DNA of 64,000 nt. Source: Microbacterium ginsengiterrae. Its GTDB lineage: Bacteria; Actinomycetota; Actinomycetes; Actinomycetales; Microbacteriaceae. The stretch's first letter is position 1, and each line of letters begins with the position of its first letter. Made by a program: the position numbers and the translations under genes. The notes under the pieces were generated by a model, which was given only the letters and a program-made list of their open reading frames with translations, searched no databases and was not told the DNA's origin. Location: contig NZ_JACHMU010000001.1 of the NCBI RefSeq assembly GCF_014205075.1, positions 1,860,001 to 1,924,000 of the forward strand, read 5' to 3'. This document shows, in pieces, positions 15,938-24,839 of this stretch.

Positions 15938-17824
15938 ATGCCGAATCACACGACGTCCTCGCGGTTCGCGGGCCTCGACGGTCTGCGAGCGATCGCGGTC
16001 ACCCTCGTGATCGTCTACCACCTCTTCCCACAGTCGCCGCTGCGCGGCGGGTTCGTCGGGGTCGACGTGTTCTTCGTCATCAGCGGCTTCCTCATCACCT
16101 CGCTGCTGCTGCGTCCGTCGCGCGAGGGATGGCGCGGAGCGCCGCGCCGCCTGCTCGATTTCTGGCGGCGTCGAGCGCGCCGACTGCTGCCGGCGCTCGC
16201 CATCGTCGTGACGGTGTGCGCGACCGCCGCATGGCTGCTGGGCGGAGACCTCCTCGTCGGCATGGGGCGGCAAGTGCTGGGGGCTGCGACCTTCAGCTAC
16301 AACTGGCTGGCCGTCGCCGACGGCGCCGACTACTTCGCCGACACCGCCCCCGAGCTGTTCCGCAACTTCTGGTCACTCGCGGTCGAGGAGCAGTTCTACA
16401 TCGTGTGGCCGCTCCTGCTCCCGCTGGTGCTCCTCATTCCTGCGCGCGGGGCGCGGGTGGCTCTCGTCGTCGCCGCTGCGGCCGGTTCGGCGTGGTGGAT
16501 GGGACAGTTGGCCGCAGCCGGCGCCGTGACCCGTGCGTACTTCGGCACCGACGCCCACTCGTTCGGCCTGCTGCTCGGCATCGCGCTCGCGCTCGCCGTC
16601 GAGAACGTGCCGGAGCGGCCGTGGATGCGTTCGGCCGCGGCACGGAGCGCGTCGCTGAGCGCCGGACTGGTCGGTGTCACCGCGATCGTCGTCGCCGCGC
16701 TCATCCCAGAGACCTCCGACGCCGCGACATTCCCCGGCACCCTGCTGCTGGCGACCGGTGGAGCGGCCCTCGCGGTGTTCGCGGGGGTCTGGCCCGGGTC
16801 CTGGTTCGGACGCGCGGTGGATGCGCGCCCCCTGAAGTGGATCGGGGACCGTTCCTACGGCCTCTACCTCTGGCACTGGCCCGTCCTCGTCCTCGTGCTC
16901 GTGGGGGTCCAGGGGTTCGGGCCGGAGGGCGGCGTCCCGCCGTGGGCCGGTGCGCTCGCACTGCTGATCTCTGTCGCCGCGGCCGCCGCGTCGTACCGGT
17001 TCGTCGAGATGCCCTTCCGCCGACGCGGCTTCCGGCGCTCCCTGCGCGCCGTCGGGCGACGGATGGCCGGGAGACCGCTGAGCCGGTTCGCGGCGATCGC
17101 CGCGCTGGCGGTCGTCGCCGTGGCCCTCGGCGGGACGACGGCGGCGATCCTCGACGCGCCGCACACCACCACGGCCGCGGTGGCCATCGACCGCGGGCAG
17201 GACGCGCTCGAGGATGCCGCCGAGACTCCGGCGCCGGCCGATGCTGCGGAGGAAGAGCACGCCGACGTGATCCCCGACGGCACCGAGATCACGGCCGTCG
17301 GCGACTCGGTGATGCTGGCCTCTGCTCCCTCGCTCCTGGACGAGTTCCCCGGCATCGCCGTCGACGCGGAGGTGTCCCGCTCGATCTGGACGGGGCCGGA
17401 GATCCTCGACCGGCTGGCCGCGAGCGGAGAGCTGCGCGAGAACGTCGTCGTCGCACTCGGGACGAACGGGCCGGTCGACAGCGGGGTGCTCGGAGAGATG
17501 TCGCGGATCGTCGGCCCGGAGCGCAACCTCATCCTCGTCAACGCGCACGCGCCGCGCGACTGGATACCCGGCGTGAACGCCGACCTCGAGAGCTTCGCCG
17601 ATCGCCACCGCCGAGTGTGGGTCGCGGACTGGAACGGGGCCATCGCCCCGCATGAGGACCTGCTCGCCGGCGACGGCATCCACCCGGGCGACGCCGGGGG
17701 AGAGGTGTTCGCCGATTGCGTGAAGGACGCCCTCGCGACGATCGAGAGGGACCGCGTCCGTGCCGAGAAGCAGTTCGCGCAGGCACCATCAGGGCGCGCG
17801 CCGCGGATTCCCTTCCCGGAGTAG
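15938..17824 (+). CDS. OafA/YrhL-type membrane acyltransferase with SGNH domain
   Basis: A 628-residue two-part protein. The N-terminal about 370 residues form an acyltransferase-3 membrane domain with GLDGLRAIAVTLVIVYHLFP (the catalytic-type His in YH), GVDVFFVISGFLIT, RRARRLLPAL, and FWSLAVEEQFYIVWPLLL. After the last helix (about residue 390) comes an extracellular SGNH-like domain with TAVGDSVMLAS (Ser nucleophile block) and GDGIHPGDAGG (Asp-x-x-His block). The family O-acetylates peptidoglycan or surface polysaccharides, moving acetyl groups outward through the membrane. It lies close to, but outside, the polysaccharide locus. Confidence 0.92.
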   Translation: MPNHTTSSRFAGLDGLRAIAVTLVIVYHLFPQSPLRGGFVGVDVFFVISGFLITSLLLRPSREGWRGAPRRLLDFWRRRARRLLPALAIVVTVCATAAWLLGGDLLVGMGRQVLGAATFSYNWLAVADGADYFADTAPELFRNFWSLAVEEQFYIVWPLLLPLVLLIPARGARVALVVAAAAGSAWWMGQLAAAGAVTRAYFGTDAHSFGLLLGIALALAVENVPERPWMRSAAARSASLSAGLVGVTAIVVAALIPETSDAATFPGTLLLATGGAALAVFAGVWPGSWFGRAVDARPLKWIGDRSYGLYLWHWPVLVLVLVGVQGFGPEGGVPPWAGALALLISVAAAAASYRFVEMPFRRRGFRRSLRAVGRRMAGRPLSRFAAIAALAVVAVALGGTTAAILDAPHTTTAAVAIDRGQDALEDAAETPAPADAAEEEHADVIPDGTEITAVGDSVMLASAPSLLDEFPGIAVDAEVSRSIWTGPEILDRLAASGELRENVVVALGTNGPVDSGVLGEMSRIVGPERNLILVNAHAPRDWIPGVNADLESFADRHRRVWVADWNGAIAPHEDLLAGDGIHPGDAGGEVFADCVKDALATIERDRVRAEKQFAQAPSGRAPRIPFPE

Positions 17825-18004
17825 CCGGCGCGGCGGGTCCGGCTTCCGGGCCCGCCGCCACCCCAGAGGCGCGGGCCCGGATTCCGGAGAGGCGACCCCA
17901 GGCCTCGTCCCCAGACGGTTCTGCCTCGTATGGCGGGGGCCACGGGGCCGAACCGTAAGCTGAATCTAGGACAGCCGCCTTCACAGACGATCGAGGGAAC
18001 TGTG

Positions 18005-18899
18005 ATGAACGCATCGGCCGAGACGCCTGCGACGTTCTCCGAGGCGCTGCACGCCGCGATCCGCGACCACGGCGTGACCCTCGCATGGTTGCGCAGCCGG
18101 CTGGTCGACAGCGGCAATCCGGTGTCGACGGCCACGCTGAGCTACTGGCGATCAGGGGCACGCACCCCGGAGGGCGTGTCGTCCCTGGCCGCCGTCGAGG
18201 AGATCGAGCGCATCCTCGGCCTGCCGCGCGGTCACCTCGGATCGAGGATCGGGCCGTCGCCGAGGCTCGGCCGTGTCTCGGAGCAGGTCGTCCCAGTGGT
18301 CCCGGACATCGAGGACGCGTACGCGCAGACCGAAGCGGCCCTGTCCGCCCCGCCGATCTCCAGCACGCGCGGCATCTCCTGCCAGGTGCAGGCGTACATC
18401 GGGGCGGACGGTCTCCTCGCCCGCCGGGTGACGCGATCGCTCGTGCAGTCCACCGTCGACGGACTCACACATCTGCCCTTCTACGGGAGCGCACCGGATC
18501 CGATCAGCGCGATCCCGCAGATAACCATCCACGCCGGAGGACGGCTGGGGAGCACGCACCTGCACCCCAGTCGGCTCGTGTTCGGCTACCTCGTTGAGCT
18601 CGACGAGCCGCTCCGTGCCGGCGGAACGCTGTTGCTGGAGATCGAGGAGGAGACCGTCCCCGGGGCGGTGTCGGACATGTCGGTCGCGCAGAGGGACGAG
18701 CAACACGGTCAAAGAGCTCCTCCTGTGGGCGCGTTTCCACCCCGATGCCGTACCGTCGTGGTGCGAGGAGCACGAGCAGGCTGCCGGCGTCGAAGAGTAC
18801 GACACATGGCCGGCGCGGGTGTCGGCGGGCTCGGTGCACGCAGCCCGTCACGGCTTCGGCCCCGGCACGATCGCCTTCACCTGGGGATACGACCGCTGA
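18005..18899 (+). pseudogene. DNA-binding-type conserved gene with a frameshift
   Basis: The ATG at 18005, after GAGGGAAC, opens a frame starting MNASAETPATFSEALHAAIRD. It has a helix-turn-helix-like stretch, LAWLRSRLVDSGNPVSTATLSYWRSG (about residues 24-49), followed by a roughly 180-residue domain with VTRSLVQSTVDGLTHLP. At about 18690-18700 the coding signal leaves this frame (which runs on as Arg-rich sequence to 18934) and continues in the +1 frame as GTSNTVKELLLWARF through FTWGYDR, stopping at 18899. One extra base in CGCAGAGGGACG would explain it. It is either a real mutation or an assembly error. The intact product would be about 297 residues. It lies just before rplM. Confidence 0.7.
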
Positions 18900-18908
18900 C
18901 GGGTGCAT

Positions 18909-19069
18909 TTGGCCGGGCCGGTCGGATGCCGTAAGCTAACTCTTTGGTACTCGTCTGCCGAGCACCGCGAACGTGAGCCCTCCACTGGCGTGTTCCCCTC
19001 CTTCAGGAAGGAACCACCCCGGAGCGGGATTCACGAACCTCTCCGTTCGATCAAGAAAGCAGCACTATT
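18909..19069 (+). promoter_or_regulatory. promoter and long leader of rplM-rpsI
   Basis: TTGGCC (18909-18914) and TAAGCT (18932-18937) are 17 bp apart, a good housekeeping promoter. The transcript would have about 125 bases before the rplM GTG. TTCC and GGAA tracts around 18989-19012 can pair. A long structured leader before rplM suggests L13-dependent autoregulation, as known in other bacteria, but I cannot match a specific consensus here. Confidence 0.55.
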
Positions 19070-19516
19070 GTGACGCGCACTTACACCCCGAAGACCGGGC
19101 AGGTCCAGCGCGACTGGGTCGTCATCGACGCAGCCGACGTCGTCCTCGGACGCCTGGCCTCCCACGCTGCAGCGCTCCTGCGCGGCAAGCACAAGCCGAC
19201 CTTCGCGAACCACGTCGACACCGGCGACTTCGTCGTCATCATCAACGCCGACAAGGTCGCCCTCACCGGCCAGAAGCTCCAGAAGAAGATGGCCTACCGT
19301 CACTCCGGTTACCCGGGTGGCCTGAAGTCGGTCTCCTACGAGGAGCTCCTCGAGAAGAACCCCGTCCGCGCTGTCGAGAAGGCCGTCCGCGGCATGCTCC
19401 CCAAGAACAGCCTGGGCCGTCAGCAGCTGTCGAAGCTCAAGGTGTACGTGGGTGCCGAGCACCCGCACGCCGCTCAGCAGCCGCAGCCGTACACCCTCGA
19501 CCAGGTCGCCCAGTAA
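19070..19516 (+). CDS. rplM: 50S ribosomal protein L13
   Basis: 148 residues starting with [23 protein letters not shown]. The L13 core is present: [41 protein letters not shown] and the signature [22 protein letters not shown]. It is an early-assembly protein of the large subunit. It starts the rplM-rpsI-glmM series with 26 bp to rpsI, as in most actinobacteria. Confidence 0.98.
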   Translation: MTRTYTPKTGQVQRDWVVIDAADVVLGRLASHAAALLRGKHKPTFANHVDTGDFVVIINADKVALTGQKLQKKMAYRHSGYPGGLKSVSYEELLEKNPVRAVEKAVRGMLPKNSLGRQQLSKLKVYVGAEHPHAAQQPQPYTLDQVAQ

Positions 19517-19542
19517 GCGCCGCAACGACTAAGGACATACTC

Positions 19543-20025
19543 GTGGCTGACATCGACACCACCGAAACCCCGCAGAGCTACTCGACCTCCAGCCCGGAGA
19601 GCGTTTCGACCGAGGCGGCTCCCCGTCCGGTTCTCAACGTCTCCGGCGCCGCCGTGGGTCGCCGCAAGCAGGCCATCGCCCGCGTGCGCGTGGTCCCCGG
19701 CTCTGGCACCATCACGGTCAACGGCCGTACGCTCGAGGACTACTTCCCGAACAAGCTGCACCAGCAGCTCATCAACGACCCGTTCAAGACGCTGAACCTC
19801 GAGGGTGCGTACGACGTCATCGCGCGCATCTCCGGTGGCGGCGACTCGGGTCAGGCCGGCGCCCTGCGTCTCGGCATCGCCCGTGCCCTCAACGGCATCG
19901 ACGTCGAGAACAACCGTCCGGCTCTGAAGAAGGCCGGCTTCCTGTCGCGCGACGCGCGCATCAAGGAGCGCAAGAAGGCTGGACTCAAGAAGGCCCGCAA
20001 GGCGCCTCAGTACTCGAAGCGCTAA
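19543..20025 (+). CDS. rpsI: 30S ribosomal protein S9
   Basis: 160 residues from the GTG at 19543 (AAGGAC upstream). An N-terminal acidic/Ser-Thr extension of about 35 residues, usual in actinobacteria, precedes the core [19 protein letters not shown]. The S9 signature [19 protein letters not shown] is present, and the protein ends in the basic tail [12 protein letters not shown] that reaches the ribosomal P site. The frame is open far upstream, but only the GTG has a ribosome binding site and homology. Confidence 0.98.
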   Translation: MADIDTTETPQSYSTSSPESVSTEAAPRPVLNVSGAAVGRRKQAIARVRVVPGSGTITVNGRTLEDYFPNKLHQQLINDPFKTLNLEGAYDVIARISGGGDSGQAGALRLGIARALNGIDVENNRPALKKAGFLSRDARIKERKKAGLKKARKAPQYSKR

Positions 20026-20039
20026 GGATCACCACTCCG

Positions 20040-21401
20040 ATGCCGCTTTTCGGCACCGACGGTGTGCGAGGACTCGCCAATGGCATCCTCACCGCCGATC
20101 TGGCGCTCTCCCTGGCCCAGGCGACTGCTGTCGTCCTGGGCCAGGGCCGCACCGCAGAGGCGCGCAGGGCAGAAGGCAAACGGCTCTCCGCCGTCGTCGC
20201 CCGCGACCCGCGCGTCTCCGGTGAATTCCTCGTGGCCGCCGTCTCGGCAGGCCTCGCCGCATCCGGCGTCGACGTGTTCGACGCGGGTGTCATCCCCACT
20301 CCGGCCCTGGCGTTCCTCGTCGGCGATCACGACGCCGACTTCGGCGTGATGGTCTCCGCGTCGCACAACCCCGCGCCGGACAACGGGATCAAGATCTTCG
20401 CCCGTGGTGGTGTGAAGCTCCCCGACGTCGTGGAGCAGCGCATCGAGGCCGCGATGGCGGGGGAGAAGCTCCTCCCCACCGGTTCCGGCGTCGGGCGCAT
20501 CCAGCGCTTCTCCGACGCGGAGGACCGCTACAAGCTCCATCTGCTCGGTTCCATGCCGCATTCCCTCGACGGCATACATGTCGTGCTCGACTGCGCGCAC
20601 GGCGCGGCATCCGGTGTCTCGCCGGAGACGTTCAAGGACGCCGGAGCGACCGTCACGGTCATCGGCGCCGAGCCGGACGGCATCAACATCAACGACGGCG
20701 TCGGCTCGACGCACCTCGACAATCTCGCCGAGGCCGTCGTGCGGCTCGGCGCCGATGTCGGCATCGCCCACGACGGTGACGCAGACCGCTGCCTCGCCGT
20801 CGACGCGCAGGGCAACATCGTCGACGGCGACCAGATCATGGCGATCCTCGCCGTCGCGATGAAGGAGCGAGGCCACCTCACCGACGACACGCTCGTCGCC
20901 ACGGTCATGAGCAACCTCGGTCTGCACATGGCGATGCGCGAACACGGCATCACCGTCCGGCAGACCGGTGTCGGCGACCGCTACGTGCTCGAGGACATGA
21001 ACGCCGGTGGCTACGCGCTCGGCGGCGAGCAGTCCGGGCATGTCATCATGAGCGAGTTCGCGACGACGGGCGACGGTGTCCTCACGGGTCTTCACCTCGT
21101 CGCCGAGATGGCGCACAAGAAGAAGTCGCTGGCTGAGCTCGCGTCCGTCATGACGGTGTACCCGCAGGTCCTCATCAACGTCCGCGGTGTCGACAAGGAC
21201 CGCTGCTCCGACGACGAGGGCGTCCAGGCCGCCGTCGCGGCAGTCGAGGCGGAACTCGGCGACACCGGCCGCGTGCTGCTGCGCAAGTCGGGGACCGAGC
21301 CGCTCGTCCGCGTCATGGTCGAGGCGGCGGATGCGGAATCCGCGCAGGCGTACGCGGAGCGTCTCGCCGCCGTCGTGAAGGACCGGCTCGCTCTCTCCTG
21401 A
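20040..21401 (+). CDS. glmM: phosphoglucosamine mutase
   Basis: 453 residues beginning [15 protein letters not shown]. The phosphoserine loop is [16 protein letters not shown] (about residues 97-112), the metal loop is [13 protein letters not shown], the sugar-binding loop is GGEQSGHVI, and the phosphate-binding C-terminus is [15 protein letters not shown]. It interconverts glucosamine-6-phosphate and glucosamine-1-phosphate on the way to UDP-GlcNAc, feeding peptidoglycan and the polysaccharide locus that follows. It is 14 bp from rpsI, with AAGGAT before the ATG. Confidence 0.97.
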   Translation: MPLFGTDGVRGLANGILTADLALSLAQATAVVLGQGRTAEARRAEGKRLSAVVARDPRVSGEFLVAAVSAGLAASGVDVFDAGVIPTPALAFLVGDHDADFGVMVSASHNPAPDNGIKIFARGGVKLPDVVEQRIEAAMAGEKLLPTGSGVGRIQRFSDAEDRYKLHLLGSMPHSLDGIHVVLDCAHGAASGVSPETFKDAGATVTVIGAEPDGININDGVGSTHLDNLAEAVVRLGADVGIAHDGDADRCLAVDAQGNIVDGDQIMAILAVAMKERGHLTDDTLVATVMSNLGLHMAMREHGITVRQTGVGDRYVLEDMNAGGYALGGEQSGHVIMSEFATTGDGVLTGLHLVAEMAHKKKSLAELASVMTVYPQVLINVRGVDKDRCSDDEGVQAAVAAVEAELGDTGRVLLRKSGTEPLVRVMVEAADAESAQAYAERLAAVVKDRLALS

Positions 21402-21447
21402 GAACGCTGAGCTCCTGCCGTCATCGCTGCTCCGGCACGTCCGTTTG

Positions 21448-21463
21448 GTAACGGAACGGTAAC
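21448..21463 (+). promoter_or_regulatory. 11-bp-period TAAC direct repeat, copy 1
   Basis: GTAACGGAACGGTAAC: GTAAC at 21448 and again at 21459. The same element (ATAAC twice, 11 bp apart) lies at 54872-54887, at nearly the same distance from the shared leader structure. The form suits a response regulator of the OmpR family; GTAAC-type direct repeats recall actinobacterial MtrA sites, which is inference. Confidence 0.55.
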
Positions 21464-21517
21464 AACTCCATTCGACCGTATTTGAACTCCGGCAGACCAG
21501 GCGTAATTTTACGACGT

Positions 21518-21606
21518 CTCCTCCCGCTCGTAATCCGAGCGGACGGGAGGAGCTGGGGCTGGATGACCGTGACCTTCACTGGGGGAGGTCGATTGCGGTG
21601 ATCCAG
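21518..21606 (+). ncRNA. candidate structured 5' leader RNA, copy 1
   Basis: Hairpin 1: CTCCTCCCG-CTCG (21518-21530), loop TAATC, CGAG, a 4-base bulge CGGA, CGGGAGGAG (to 21552). Then CTGGGG (21553-21558). Hairpin 2: CTGGAT (21559-21564) pairs with ATCCAG (21601-21606); a G-G mismatch; ACCG pairs with CGGT; an asymmetric internal loop (T versus GATTG); GACCT (21571-21575) pairs with AGGTC (21586-21590). The same plan with compensatory changes is at 54943-55030. Confidence 0.6.
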
Positions 21607-21652
21607 AAACGGGGTCGAAGGGCCCGAGGGGAGTTCATGAGTCGTCGGTTTC

Positions 21653-21877
21653 GTGCGCGGAGCGCGCGTCGCGGCGATCGGCTGCTGGCCGGATGCTGGT
21701 CGAAACGGAGGGTCAGCACCAGCGGTCGAGGAGGATGAGACGGAGAGACGCGGACAGGCATCGTCCCCGCGATCGAGTCACCTCCGGCCGACGACTCTGA
21801 ATCCGCGGACCGCCCACTGCAGAGGCGGGCTTACGGACGTCGCCGTGCGAGCGTATGATCTGGTCGTGACCGGCTGA
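21653..21877 (+). pseudogene. possible remnant of a secreted-protein gene start
   Basis: From a GTG at 21653 the frame begins MRGARVAAIGCW, matching MRSSRVAIVGLL at the start of the pilus tip adhesin gene (GTG 55074). The flanking DNA TCGGTTTCGTGCGC is identical in both. After about 12 residues the likeness ends and the frame loses signal-peptide character, reaching a stop at 21877. It is probably not a functional gene. The remaining DNA up to 21908 shows nothing else recognisable apart from the GGGGGAG site of the next gene. Confidence 0.35.
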
Positions 21878-21908
21878 ACTGGGGAGGCCGGGACTCTTTG
21901 GGGGAGTC

Positions 21909-23411
21909 ATGAACACAGCGCGTTATCTGTTGGGGACAGGGCAGGACACGGCGCCGGCATTCGTCGACGACGACACCACGTACACGTACCGCGAGCTCCG
22001 AAGCGCAGTGGCCACGCTCGGGTCGCGGTTGGAGGATCTGCGTCTGCCGCCGGGCTTCCCGGTCGCGCTCGCCGGTCCGAACAGCTTCTTCTGGGTCGCC
22101 GCCTACCTCGCGATCATGGCGGCGGGACTCGTCTGCGTGCCGATGCCGGCGGCGCTGACCCCCGAGGAGTTCCGCTCCCGCCTGCAATGGGTCGGATGCC
22201 GGGCGGTGATGTTCTCCGGGCCGGAGCGCCGGCGCCACACCCTCGCGCCCGAGATCGCCGTGCTCGGCGACGAGCTGCTCGAGCAACAGGCCTCCGTGCC
22301 CTTCGAGATCCGTGACGTGGATCCCGACGGCGACGCGGCCTACCTGTTCACCTCCGGGACGACGGCCGCCCCGCGCGTCGTCCGGATCACGCATCGCAAC
22401 ATCCAGGCGAACACCGACTCGATCCTCGGGTACGTCGGGCTCACCGAGGAGGACCGGATGCTCGTCGTCCTGCCCTTCTCCTACGTCTTCGGCGCATCTC
22501 TGCTCCATACGCACCTGCGCGCAGGGGCCTGCCTGGTCAATCAGCCCTCCTGCGTGTACCTCGAAGCCGTCGTGAACCGGCTCGCCGGGCAGCGCTGCAC
22601 GGGCATCGCCGGGGTGCCGTCGAACTTCCACGCCCTCATGCGCAACAGCTCGTTCCGCTCACGCGACCTCCCCGATCTGCGCCTCATCCAGCAGGCCGGG
22701 GGCCGGATGTCCCCGACGATCATCGACGAGATCCGCACCGCGCACCCGCGAGCGAGGCTGTTCGTCATGTACGGGCAGACCGAGGCGACGGCGCGGCTGT
22801 CCTACCTGCCGCCGGAGGACCTCGATCGCCGCCCCGGTTCCATCGGCAGGGGTCTGCCCGGCGTGACGCTGCGGGTCGTCGACCGGGAGGGCCGGGACGT
22901 CGCGCCCGGCGAGATCGGCGAGATCTGGGCCTCCGGTGACAACGTCTCGCCCGGCTACCTGTTCGATGCGCGGCGGACGGCGGAGAAGATGCCCGGTGGT
23001 GTGCTGCACACCGGAGACCTCGCGACAAGGGATGCGGACGGGTACATCTACGTGGTGGATCGTGCCGAGGACTTCATCAAGTCCTGGGGGCACCGGATCG
23101 CCAGCCAGGACGTCGAGACGGCAGTGATGGAGCTGCCGGAGGTGATCTCCGTCGCCGCCGTCGGCGTGCCCGATGCCGTGGCGGGGGAATCGGTGGCCGT
23201 CGCCGTGGTCATGCGCCCGGATGCCGATGCGGATGCCGCGCGATTGACGGCGCACTGCCGCGCGCGCCTTCCCAAGCACATGGTGCCGGAGCGCGTCGCG
23301 TTCGTCGACCGGTTGCCGCTCAACAGCAGCGGCAAGGTCGTCAAACGCGAGGTGCGCGCGTGGTTCCATCCGGAGACCGTCGAGTCCAGCGTGCCGGCAG
23401 GAGCACGATGA
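21909..23411 (+). CDS. AMP-forming acyl ligase (class I adenylate-forming enzyme)
   Basis: A 500-residue ANL-superfamily enzyme. Visible motifs: the P-loop YLFTSGTTAAPRVVRITHRN (about residues 141-160), the A5 motif VMYGQTEATARLS, YVVDRAEDFIKSWGHRI near the hinge, and the C-terminal catalytic Lys in NSSGKVVKREV. It activates a carboxylic acid as an acyl-adenylate and passes it to CoA or a carrier-protein thiol. A phosphopantetheinyl transferase two genes downstream and an acyl carrier protein at 27954 suggest the carrier is the acceptor. GGGGGAG precedes the ATG. The next gene overlaps its stop (ATGA). The substrate acid is unknown. Confidence 0.9.
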   Translation: MNTARYLLGTGQDTAPAFVDDDTTYTYRELRSAVATLGSRLEDLRLPPGFPVALAGPNSFFWVAAYLAIMAAGLVCVPMPAALTPEEFRSRLQWVGCRAVMFSGPERRRHTLAPEIAVLGDELLEQQASVPFEIRDVDPDGDAAYLFTSGTTAAPRVVRITHRNIQANTDSILGYVGLTEEDRMLVVLPFSYVFGASLLHTHLRAGACLVNQPSCVYLEAVVNRLAGQRCTGIAGVPSNFHALMRNSSFRSRDLPDLRLIQQAGGRMSPTIIDEIRTAHPRARLFVMYGQTEATARLSYLPPEDLDRRPGSIGRGLPGVTLRVVDREGRDVAPGEIGEIWASGDNVSPGYLFDARRTAEKMPGGVLHTGDLATRDADGYIYVVDRAEDFIKSWGHRIASQDVETAVMELPEVISVAAVGVPDAVAGESVAVAVVMRPDADADAARLTAHCRARLPKHMVPERVAFVDRLPLNSSGKVVKREVRAWFHPETVESSVPAGAR

Positions 23412-24247
23412 CGACGCGCGGGCGTATCTGGACGACATCGGCGGCAGCGGTCGCCGTGCTCATCGCGATCGGAGTGTGGATGATGATGCCCAGGGCGACG
23501 ACGACCGAGGTCGCGGTGCCGGAGGTGACCCCGGCCGAGCTCGACGCGTTCGCCGGCACGACCGTGCTGTTCGGCCACCAGTCCGTGGGGGCGAACATCC
23601 TCGACGGCATCGCCGGCGTCTACGCGGATGCCGGACGTGCGGCGCCCGTGGTCGCCGACGCGACGAACGGCGTCGGGGCCGCGGACGGGGCATCGATCGT
23701 CCACGCATTCGTCGGTGTCAACGGCGACCCGCTGGGCAAGTTCGCGGCGTTCCGGGCACTCGTCGACGGCCCGGCGGGGGACGCGGCCTCCGTCGCGATC
23801 GTCAAGCTCTGCTACACCGACATCACGTCCGACACCGACCCCGTGCGCGTGTTCGAGGAGTATCGGGCGCTGATGGCGGACCTGGAGGCGCGGCATCCGG
23901 ACATCACCTTCCTGTACGCCACCGTGCCGCTCACCACCGACCGCAGCCTCGGGGCGAACATCAAGGCCCTGTTCGGTTCTGACGACCGGATGGGACCGGC
24001 CGACAACCGCGTCCGTGCGCAGTACAACGCCCTGATCCGCGCGCAGTACGCCGACAGCGGGCGGCTGTTCGACATCGCGGCCGTCGAGTCGACGATGTCC
24101 ACCGACCCCGCCGTGCGGACGCTGGACGGCGAGGAGTACCACGTGCTGAATTCGGCGTTGAGCGCGGATGCCGGGCACCTCGATCAGCGGGGTGGTCGGG
24201 TCGTCGCCGCAGAGATGATCCGGATTGTTGCCGGCCTCCGCTCCTGA
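23408..24247 (+). CDS. secreted SGNH-like protein, paralogue A
   Basis: 279 residues. An N-terminal hydrophobic anchor (SAAAVAVLIAIGVWMMMP, about residues 10-27) puts the rest outside the membrane. The domain begins VLFGHQSVGANILDGIAGVY, where hydrolases of this fold usually have GDS, and ends with SADAGHLDQRGGRVVAAEM, an Asp-x-x-His-like block with Asn/Gly between. The middle has VKLCYTDITSDTDPVRVFEEY and FLYATVPLT. A clear paralogue lies at 28852-29658. SGNH proteins hydrolyse or transfer acyl esters, but the missing GDS Ser makes the chemistry uncertain. The gene overlaps the acyl ligase upstream by four bases and the AcpS-type gene downstream by 23. Confidence 0.75.
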   Translation: MTTRGRIWTTSAAAVAVLIAIGVWMMMPRATTTEVAVPEVTPAELDAFAGTTVLFGHQSVGANILDGIAGVYADAGRAAPVVADATNGVGAADGASIVHAFVGVNGDPLGKFAAFRALVDGPAGDAASVAIVKLCYTDITSDTDPVRVFEEYRALMADLEARHPDITFLYATVPLTTDRSLGANIKALFGSDDRMGPADNRVRAQYNALIRAQYADSGRLFDIAAVESTMSTDPAVRTLDGEEYHVLNSALSADAGHLDQRGGRVVAAEMIRIVAGLRS

Positions 24248-24839
24248 GCCGTACCTGCGCGGGGTCGGGATCGACCTCGTCGATCTCGCGCGCTTCGCGC
24301 GGATCGTCGAGCGGCACGGCGCCGCCTTCACGGATCGCTGGTTCTCCGCTCGGGAGCGCGCGGAGACCGGAGGCGCGGCGCACGGGCTCGCCGAGCGGTT
24401 CGCCGTCAAGGAGGCCGTGTGGAAGGCGCTCGGCGTCGGCCGGCGAGAGGACGCGGTGCCGTGGCGGGACATCTGCGTGCACGGCGCCGCCCGCGGGTGG
24501 GACGTGCTCCTCACCGGCGCGGTCGCCGAGCGCGCGGCGGAAGGCGGGGTGCGCGGCGTGACGGCGGTCTCGACGATCACCGCAGACGTGGCCGCCGCGA
24601 TCGCGCACGCGACTGTCGGCGCCGGATCAGGCGAGGTCGAGATGCGACAGCTCGGCGACCGGGGAGACGAGGACGGGCGGCTCGTGCAGGTAGGCGGTGC
24701 TGCGGCGCTTCTGCTCGATGTCGCGGAACACGCGCTCGATCTGCTCCGCGCGCAGGCCGGCCGCCTCCGCGACGGTGGCGGCGTCGACCCCGTGGTTGAG
24801 GCCGTACAGGCACAGATCCATCAGCGAGTACGGGAGTGA
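24225..24839 (+). CDS. AcpS-type 4'-phosphopantetheinyl transferase
   Basis: The frame from TTG at 24225 contains the holo-ACP synthase signature: VGIDLVDLARFARIVERHG (about residues 14-32, with the metal Asp) and ERFAVKEAVWKALGVG (Glu and Lys of the second block). It transfers phosphopantetheine from CoA to the Ser of a carrier protein, probably the one encoded at 27954. Typical AcpS proteins are about 120-130 residues. Here homology-like sequence ends near residue 130 (about 24615), but the frame runs on 213 bp over the antisense 3' end of the NAD-synthase-like gene before a stop, giving 204 residues. The extra tail is read from the reverse of another gene and is probably non-functional. 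Confidence 0.8.
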   Translation: MLPASAPEPYLRGVGIDLVDLARFARIVERHGAAFTDRWFSARERAETGGAAHGLAERFAVKEAVWKALGVGRREDAVPWRDICVHGAARGWDVLLTGAVAERAAEGGVRGVTAVSTITADVAAAIAHATVGAGSGEVEMRQLGDRGDEDGRLVQVGGAAALLLDVAEHALDLLRAQAGRLRDGGGVDPVVEAVQAQIHQRVRE

